Source: AM-2324 sp042091035 (GTDB lineage Bacteria; Bacteroidota; Bacteroidia; Chitinophagales; Saprospiraceae). Taken from it: a stretch of 18,828 nt of DNA. The DNA is taken from assembly GCA_042091035.1 (NCBI GenBank), contig JBELIG010000045.1:1-18828 (forward strand). The letters are read 5' to 3'. This document shows positions 13,705 through 18,828 of this stretch, one piece after another. Position 1 is the first letter of the stretch. Each line of letters opens with the position of its first letter. The translations under genes were made by a program, and so were the position numbers. The notes under the pieces are model-generated. The model was not told where the DNA came from. It ran no database searches and saw only the letters and a program-made list of their open reading frames with translations.

Positions 13705-16700
13705 TTAGTCCAGTGTCTGCTTGATACTTCTAATTTCGTATCCTTCGATCTTATCACCTACTTTGATATCATTGAAGTTGCGGATGGTCAAACCACATTC
13801 CATATTGTTCTTAACTTCTTTCGCATCATCTTGGAAGCGTTTTAGTGAAGTAAGTTCACCAATAACACCTTCTTTCATAGGGTATACAACTATACCGTTT
13901 CTAATGATTCGGATATGTGTATTTCTTGTAATCTTTCCATCGCGAACGAAACAACCAGCAACTGTACCAACCTTAGAAATCTTATAGGTTTCTCGAACTT
14001 CAAGATCTGCAATAATATGCTCCTCTTTTGTAGGTTCAAGAAGTCCTTCAATCGCTGATTTAAGCTCTTCAATCGCCTCGTAGATAATTGAGTAGGTCTT
14101 GATCTCGATACCTTCTTGTTCTGCAAGTTTTCTTGCTGATGAGGAAGGACGAACTTGGAAACCAATAATAATGGCATCCGAAGCTGTTGCAAGAAGTACA
14201 TCTGATTCGATAATCTCACCCACTGCTTTGTGGATAATATTCACCTGAACCGTATCTACGGATTGCTTAATCAGTGAATCTGACAGTGCCTCTACAGAAC
14301 CATCCATATCACCTTTAACGATAAGATTAAGTTCTTTAAAGTTACCAAGTTTAATTCGATTACCGATATCTGCTAGCGTTGTTCTACGCGTTGCACGAAT
14401 ACCTTGCTCACGACTTATCTGTGCTCGTTTATTAGCAATTTGTCTAGCTTCTTGTTCAGAATCCAGTACTTTGAAACGCTCACCTGCCTGCGGAGCACCA
14501 CTCAATCCAAGTACAAGTACTGGGGAAGATGGACCTGCAGATTTTATACGCTTACCTCTTTCATTAAACAAGGCTCTTACTTTACCAGATTCCTCACCAC
14601 AAACAATAGGGTCACCAATCTTAAGGGTACCTTTTTGTACTAGTGTTTTCGCAACGTAACCACGACCTTTCTCAAGAGATGCCTCTAAGATAGAACCAAC
14701 TGCTTGTCGGTCTGGGTTAGCTTTCAGCTCTTGAAGCTCTGAAACAAGTAATATTTTTTCGAGCAATTCTTCTATCCCTAAACCTGTTTTGGCAGAAATA
14801 TCTTGCGACTGGAATTCACCACCCCAATCTTCTACCAGGATATTCATTGAAGCAAGTTCCTGCTTAATTTTTTCTGGTTTAGAACCGTCTTTATCAACTT
14901 TGTTGATCGCAAATACCATTGGAACCTCTGCCGCCTGAGCATGAGAGATAGCCTCTTTTGTTTGTGGCATAATACGATCATCTGCAGCGACGATAATAAT
15001 TGCTATATCGGTTACCTTCGCACCCCTTGCACGCATCGCCGTAAAGGCTTCGTGACCAGGCGTATCCAAGAAGGTAATTTTCTTCTTATCTTTTCCAACT
15101 TCTACTTCGTATGCACCAATGTGCTGTGTAATACCACCGGCTTCACCATCTGCAACATTTGCTTTACGAATGAAATCCAGAAGGGAAGTTTTACCATGAT
15201 CGACATGACCCATTACAGTTACAATAGGTGCACGTTCGATAAGATCCTCTGGGTTTTCCAATTCTTCCTCAGCTTCCTCATCTTGATCTTCCGCAGTAAT
15301 AAATTCTATCTCTGTCTCGAAATCTTCAGCGATGATTTTGATAGTCTCCTGATCTAGACGTTGATTGATCGATGCAATAATATCGTAGGACATTAATGCA
15401 GTAATAATCTCAGTAGCGGAGACATCTAGAAGGTTTGCAAAGTCAGAAAGCGTGATAAACTCAGTTACCTGTAACTTTTCTGGTGTTAAAGCTGCCTCTC
15501 TGGCTTCCTGCTTTTCTCTCAGACGTTCACGCTTATCTTTTCTATTTCGTACACTCCTATTTTTCTTACCACCAGAATTAATTCTGGCCATAGTGGACTT
15601 GATCTTATCCTCGATCTCTTTTTTAGAAACTTCTTTTACTTCATCTGGGTTTCTACTATTCCCTTGGAACCTTCTGTTCGGGAATCTTCCGCCTTGTCCA
15701 GGACGACTTCCAGGTCCGCGTCCTCCGCCTTGAGTTGGGCGATTATTAGGACCACGTCCACCACCTTGTTGGTTGCTACCAGTTCTCTGGCCACCACCTT
15801 GTTGGTTGTTGCCAGTTCTCTGACCACCACCTTGTTGGTTGTTGCCGCCACTCTTCACATTACTACCTCCAACAGTTACGCGTTTACGCTTACGCTTACG
15901 CTTGTTAGGGTCGTTATTATCTTTAGCCTTTTTATCATCAGGCTTAGTTGCTTTTTTCTTAGGCTTTTCCTCAATCTTGATCTTACCAAGAATCTTAAGA
16001 CCTCTCAACTCTGGAGTTTTCCCTCTGAAAGTACTTGGAGCAGCATCTTTCGCAGGAGTTTCTTTCGCAGGAACTTCTTTCTTATCAGATTCCTTGGTTG
16101 TCTTTGCGGTCACCTCTTTTTTCGCTTCCTTAGCAGGTTCAGCCTTAGGCGTTTCCTTTGAAGTACTAGCCTTCTTTTCCACAGCTTTTGCTTTAGGAGC
16201 TGTTTGCTTAGGAGTTTCCTTTGCAACTGCAGGCTTCTCCTTTACAGGAGCTGCCTTTGCCGCTGGCTTCTGCTCTTTTGGAGCTACTACTTTAGGCTTT
16301 TCAGCTGGCTTCTTTTTTGCAGGTTTGCGTCCAGAAGATTCTAGGTCGATTTTTCCAACCAACTTTGGTCCTTTTAGTTTAGGGGCGCTTGCTGCTTTCT
16401 TTTCAGAATCTTCAGCAGGCTTTTCCTCTTTTTTAGGAGCTTCCTCTTTAGGGGCTTCTACTTTAGGGGTCTCCTTAACTTTTGGAGTTTCTTCTTTCTT
16501 AGGGCTAACTTCTTCGACTGGGGTTGTCTCAGTAGGCTCTGTTGCTTTGGCTGCCGGTGCTGCAGGCTTTTTAGTATCTGCATTCTCATTCTCTAAGGTA
16601 TTTCCTGAGGGTCTAATACCTATCTCGACATTCTCCGCCTTCTTCTTCGTCACCTTGGAATCACCAAATCTAGCCGAAAGTACATCGTACATTTCGTCAC

Positions 16701-16815
16701 TAACCTTGGCGTTCGGCTTATTACCAATTTCGAAACCCTTGTCTAACAAGTGTTCGACAATCGTAGATGAGCCTACATTAAATTCCTTTGCAACCTTGAC
16801 TAAATTTTTCGCCAT
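13705..16815 (-). CDS. infB: Translation initiation factor IF-2
   Basis: GTPase that places initiator fMet-tRNA on the 30S subunit and drives subunit joining. The 1036 residues contain an IF2_N domain (about 1-50, KVAKEFNVGSSTIVEHLLDKG). A long low-complexity linker (about 70-380) is rich in A/K/P/E, then in K/R and in NNQQGGGQRTG repeats. A second IF2_N-like domain follows (about 445-500), then the G domain with GHVDHGKTSLL (near 537), DTPGHEAF (near 585), NKVDK (near 638) and SAKTG, and domains II-IV to the C-terminus. All GTP-binding motifs are intact. The long linker is usual for Bacteroidota IF-2. It is third in the rimP-nusA-infB operon, 160 nt after nusA. Confidence 0.97.
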   Translation of the reverse strand: MAKNLVKVAKEFNVGSSTIVEHLLDKGFEIGNKPNAKVSDEMYDVLSARFGDSKVTKKKAENVEIGIRPSGNTLENENADTKKPAAPAAKATEPTETTPVEEVSPKKEETPKVKETPKVEAPKEEAPKKEEKPAEDSEKKAASAPKLKGPKLVGKIDLESSGRKPAKKKPAEKPKVVAPKEQKPAAKAAPVKEKPAVAKETPKQTAPKAKAVEKKASTSKETPKAEPAKEAKKEVTAKTTKESDKKEVPAKETPAKDAAPSTFRGKTPELRGLKILGKIKIEEKPKKKATKPDDKKAKDNNDPNKRKRKRKRVTVGGSNVKSGGNNQQGGGQRTGNNQQGGGQRTGSNQQGGGRGPNNRPTQGGGRGPGSRPGQGGRFPNRRFQGNSRNPDEVKEVSKKEIEDKIKSTMARINSGGKKNRSVRNRKDKRERLREKQEAREAALTPEKLQVTEFITLSDFANLLDVSATEIITALMSYDIIASINQRLDQETIKIIAEDFETEIEFITAEDQDEEAEEELENPEDLIERAPIVTVMGHVDHGKTSLLDFIRKANVADGEAGGITQHIGAYEVEVGKDKKKITFLDTPGHEAFTAMRARGAKVTDIAIIIVAADDRIMPQTKEAISHAQAAEVPMVFAINKVDKDGSKPEKIKQELASMNILVEDWGGEFQSQDISAKTGLGIEELLEKILLVSELQELKANPDRQAVGSILEASLEKGRGYVAKTLVQKGTLKIGDPIVCGEESGKVRALFNERGKRIKSAGPSSPVLVLGLSGAPQAGERFKVLDSEQEARQIANKRAQISREQGIRATRRTTLADIGNRIKLGNFKELNLIVKGDMDGSVEALSDSLIKQSVDTVQVNIIHKAVGEIIESDVLLATASDAIIIGFQVRPSSSARKLAEQEGIEIKTYSIIYEAIEELKSAIEGLLEPTKEEHIIADLEVRETYKISKVGTVAGCFVRDGKITRNTHIRIIRNGIVVYPMKEGVIGELTSLKRFQDDAKEVKNNMECGLTIRNFNDIKVGDKIEGYEIRSIKQTLD
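15758..15846. repeat. 33-bp tandem repeats within infB
   Basis: Copies of a 33-bp unit start at 15758, 15791 and 15824 (the third incomplete, to about 15846). Each encodes NNQQGGGQRTG or a close variant in the IF-2 linker. Copies one and two differ at only a few positions, indicating recent duplication. Degenerate GGGRGP/GQGGR copies continue on the coding side, towards lower coordinates. Confidence 0.85.
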
Positions 16816-16932
16816 TTAGTTTAAATACTTTTTTAGTTCAAAACGAGTGAAACCCACTAATTACGAACTGATTATAACAGGCATACACTCAGCAATGCCC
16901 TATTTTTCTGCTAAATTAAGAAAATTAAGCAA

Positions 16933-16969
16933 ATCGCACCTGCAAATCTTAATGATTTGAATGTGCGAT
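16933..16969 (-). other. Stem-loop between nusA and infB
   Basis: Outer arms ATCGCAC and GTGCGAT (7 bp) and inner arms CAAATC and GATTTG (6 bp) are separated by a symmetrical 3x3 internal loop, with a 5-nt apex. It begins 7 nt after the nusA stop. On the minus strand it is followed by TTGCTTAATTTTCTTAATTT, T-rich but interrupted. It could be a partial terminator, processing site or protein-binding RNA element. The remaining 117 nt to infB show no clear promoter, only a weak GGCAT/ATGCC hairpin (16880-16899). Confidence 0.6.
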
Positions 16970-16975
16970 ATTTAA

Positions 16976-18208
16976 TTAATCTTCAAATTCCGAAGCAAGA
17001 ATACCTAAAACCTCCTTAACTGTCTCCTCTTCTAAGTCTGTTCTTCTTATTAATTCATCGGCATCTAGCTCAAGAACTGACCTTGCTGTATCACATCCAA
17101 TATTCTTCAATTCTTCAATCACCCAAGTCTCTAATTCATCGCCAAATTCTTCCAAATTAACATCATCAATCTCCACTGGAGCATTTCTGAATACATCAAT
17201 TTCGAATCCAGTAAGCTTTGATGCAAGCTTAATATTTGAACCTCCCTTACCAATGGCAAGCGATACTTGATCTGGATCTAAAAATACAGAAGCCCTCATA
17301 TTCTCTTTGTCAAGCTCTATAGAAAGAACTTTTGCAGGAGTCAATGAACGCTGGATATATAGAGTCTCGTTATTCGTAAAGTTTACGATATCGATGTTCT
17401 CATTTTTTAATTCACGAACAATACCATGAATTCTTGAACCTTTCATACCGACACAAGCACCGACTGGGTCAATACGATCATCGTAAGACTCAACAGCAAC
17501 TTTTGCACGCTCTCCAGGCAGACGTTCAATGTTCTTAATCGTAATCAAACCATCTTCAATCTCTGGTACCTCTTGCTCAAGAAGTTTAGCCAGGAAGTCA
17601 GAGTCCACTCTGGATACAACAACAACCGGATTATTATTCTTCATTCGAACTTCTTTGATGATCGCACGAACCATATCTCCCTTGCGGTAGAAATCGGCCT
17701 TGATCATCTCATTTCTTGGAAGAACAACTTCATTGCCAGTTGCATCATCGAGGATAAACACTTCTCTTTTCAGAATCTGATTAACCTCACCGACTATCAT
17801 ATCACCAACGCGGTCTGAGTACTTCTTGTAGATCTCGTCTTTTTCTAATTCCATAATTCTGGAAATCAGTGTTTGACGAGCTGCCTGAATTGAACGTCTT
17901 CCGAAGTGCTCAAGTGTTAGTTTTTCATAACAATCGTCACCTACTTCGTAATCGTCGTCAATTGCAAGTGCCTCTGTAATTGAGATCTGACTCTGTTCGT
18001 CCATCACCTCACCATCGGAAACGATTTTACGAACACGCCATAGCTCAAGGTCACCCTCTTGGACGTTTACAATTACATCAAAGTTATCATCAGTTCCGTA
18101 TTTTTTGCGGATCAAGGTTTTAAAAACATCTTCTAAAACCTTAATTAAAGTTGGCCTGTCTATGTTCTTGCCAGCATTAAACTCCGAGAAAGTATCTACC
18201 AAATTCAT
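16976..18208 (-). CDS. nusA: Transcription termination/antitermination protein NusA
   Basis: RNA-polymerase-associated factor that modulates pausing, intrinsic termination and antitermination. With ATG at 18206-18208 it has 410 residues starting MNLVDTFSEF, the usual Bacteroidota N-terminus. A longer reading would need TTG at 18227-18229, which I reject. Domains: polymerase-binding N-terminal domain (about 1-130), S1 domain (about 134-201, VGEVNQILKREVFIL), KH1 with GACVGMKGSRI (250-260), KH2 with AIGKGGSNI (318-326), and a C-terminal helix-hairpin-helix region (about 363-410). It lacks the E. coli-type pair of acidic repeats and has at most one such domain. It follows rimP after 30 nt and precedes infB. 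Confidence 0.96.
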   Translation of the reverse strand: MNLVDTFSEFNAGKNIDRPTLIKVLEDVFKTLIRKKYGTDDNFDVIVNVQEGDLELWRVRKIVSDGEVMDEQSQISITEALAIDDDYEVGDDCYEKLTLEHFGRRSIQAARQTLISRIMELEKDEIYKKYSDRVGDMIVGEVNQILKREVFILDDATGNEVVLPRNEMIKADFYRKGDMVRAIIKEVRMKNNNPVVVVSRVDSDFLAKLLEQEVPEIEDGLITIKNIERLPGERAKVAVESYDDRIDPVGACVGMKGSRIHGIVRELKNENIDIVNFTNNETLYIQRSLTPAKVLSIELDKENMRASVFLDPDQVSLAIGKGGSNIKLASKLTGFEIDVFRNAPVEIDDVNLEEFGDELETWVIEELKNIGCDTARSVLELDADELIRRTDLEEETVKEVLGILASEFED

Positions 18209-18238
18209 TTCAGCAAAATTTCTGAGCAATAAATATTA

Positions 18239-18715
18239 TTAATTAAATCGTGGTTTCACCTTAGCCATATTGATTGAATCAAAACGGAATGTGTAATCCA
18301 CCATCTTTTTCACGTTCTTTTTACCCTCTTTAATCTTTTCTTCACGAGTTACGGTAAAAGTTTCATCCTGCACGTCGATTAATTCACCGACTACAGGTTT
18401 TTCATCATCTACACGAACTTCCAAATCTCGTCCAATATTCTTTAAATACTGGCGATGTAACTTCAAGGGCTTTCCAATACCAGGAGAAGATACATCAAGG
18501 GTATACTTAACACCAAACCATTGTTCCTCATCAAGGACTGCTTCAACGTGCCTGCTCATACGCTGACACTGCAGAAATGAAATCCCTGAATCACTATCTA
18601 AATAAATTTCTATTCTGTTATCTCCTTTTAAAAGCATCTCCACGAAGAAACAATCTTCGTACAACTCTTCTTTGAGCTTTTCATCAACTAATGCCTTAAT
18701 CTTGTCTTCTACCAC
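18239..18715 (-). CDS. rimP: Ribosome maturation factor RimP
   Basis: Needed for 30S subunit maturation in the cytosol. The 158-residue protein has the RimP layout: an N-terminal alpha/beta domain with FFVEMLLKGDNRIEIYLDSDSGISFLQCQRMSRHVEAVLDE, the family hallmark YTLDVSSPGIGKPLKLHRQYLKNIGR (about 71-96), and a C-terminal SH3-like barrel (VVGELIDVQDETFTVT and onward). The start is GTG at 18713-18715; the upstream in-frame codons contain no ATG, GTG or TTG before a stop. It is the first gene of the operon. The leader between the promoter and this GTG holds a complete terminator hairpin. Confidence 0.94.
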   Translation of the reverse strand: MVEDKIKALVDEKLKEELYEDCFFVEMLLKGDNRIEIYLDSDSGISFLQCQRMSRHVEAVLDEEQWFGVKYTLDVSSPGIGKPLKLHRQYLKNIGRDLEVRVDDEKPVVGELIDVQDETFTVTREEKIKEGKKNVKKMVDYTFRFDSINMAKVKPRFN

Positions 18716-18744
18716 TTTTCGATCAATTTAAATAGTATAGGTAC

Positions 18745-18778
18745 AAAAAAGAGGGAACTGAATCGTTCCCTCGTTTTT
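18745..18778 (-). terminator. Terminator hairpin in the rimP-nusA-infB leader
   Basis: On the minus strand GAGGGAAC (18772-18765) pairs perfectly with GTTCCCTC (18758-18751) around GATTCA, followed by TTTTTT (18750-18745). An A-rich stretch precedes the stem, so it is partly symmetrical, but the unbroken T run is on the minus strand. It lies between the promoter and the rimP start, a position suited to leader attenuation. It could instead end a gene lying beyond the right edge. Confidence 0.8.
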
Positions 18779-18788
18779 GTTTGTACTG

Positions 18789-18819
18789 CAAAAGTATGGT
18801 ATTTTATTGATTTTCACAA
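18789..18819 (-). promoter_or_regulatory. Promoter of the rimP-nusA-infB operon
   Basis: On the minus strand TTG (18819-18817) stands 20 nt before TACTTTTG (18796-18789), an exact TAnnTTTG match with standard spacing. The start of transcription would be near 18782, about 10 nt before the terminator hairpin and about 67 nt before the rimP GTG. Confidence 0.65.
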
Positions 18820-18828
18820 GAAAAATGT

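Noticed and set aside
15758..15846. 33-bp direct repeats considered as a CRISPR-like array
   Set aside because: The copies are contiguous without spacers, are in frame and encode a periodic Gln/Gly linker of IF-2; no cas genes are present.
15839..16819. A 326-codon open frame on the plus strand opposite the 5' part of infB
   Set aside because: It mirrors the low-complexity Ala/Lys/Pro linker of IF-2; the A/K/E-rich coding strand naturally lacks stops in antisense. It encodes only repetitive Ser/Phe/Leu/Ala sequence with no recognisable domain.
18209..18229. Seven-codon N-terminal extension of nusA
   Set aside because: It would start at TTG, shorten the gap to rimP to 9 nt and add residues not found in typical NusA; ATG at 18206-18208 gives the usual N-terminus.
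13705..18715. rimP-nusA-infB as a possible unusual island
   Set aside because: This gene order is conserved across bacteria; base composition and motifs look like the neighbours, so it is ordinary core genome apart from its RNA elements.

Overview
The window comes from the chromosome of a member of the Bacteroidota, most likely a Cytophagales-type marine or soil bacterium. The supports are: several -7 boxes of the form TAnnTTTG, some with a TTG about 20 nt upstream; weak Shine-Dalgarno sequences; AT-rich DNA; and Bacteroidota-type proteins (S2, L13, NusA, and a VPEGYFE-type putative anti-sigma protein next to an ECF sigma factor). The genus cannot be fixed from this sequence alone. I see no mobile element, phage, CRISPR array, tRNA or rRNA.

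Left part (1-4763): a type 2 isopentenyl-diphosphate isomerase gene runs leftwards off the window edge. Diverging from it is the translation cluster rplM-rpsI-rpsB-tsf (L13, S9, S2, EF-Ts), with a good promoter in front of rplM, a stem-loop between rpsB and tsf, and an intrinsic terminator after tsf. pyrH (UMP kinase) follows with its own -7 box and leader hairpin, and ends in a terminator shared with the converging gene. frr, often next to pyrH, is not here.

Middle part (4762-12472), all on the minus strand: a stand-alone PaaE-like flavin/2Fe-2S reductase; a MacB-type ABC permease; a tight three-gene unit (secreted M28 carboxypeptidase-Q-like peptidase, hypoxanthine phosphoribosyltransferase, inositol-monophosphatase-family enzyme) closed by a perfect 32-bp palindromic terminator; a three-gene cell-envelope stress cassette (ECF sigma factor, single-pass putative anti-sigma factor, periplasmic Spy/CpxP-like protein); and a SRPBCC-fold protein. 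The gap between the peptidase unit and the stress cassette holds a plus-strand terminator with no plus-strand gene, so it is a candidate small-RNA locus.

Right part (12462-18828), also minus strand: an O-antigen-ligase-family membrane protein lies just downstream of the classic rimP-nusA-infB operon (30S maturation factor, transcription factor NusA, initiation factor IF-2). A well-formed promoter sits at the extreme right edge, and between it and rimP is a complete intrinsic-terminator hairpin. That layout resembles the NusA-autoregulated leader known from Bacillus subtilis and is the most interesting regulatory signal in the window.

Overall this is mainly ordinary core genome. The novelty candidates are regulatory RNA structures between genes and the sigma/anti-sigma/Spy cassette. 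I found no convincing previously undescribed multi-gene system.
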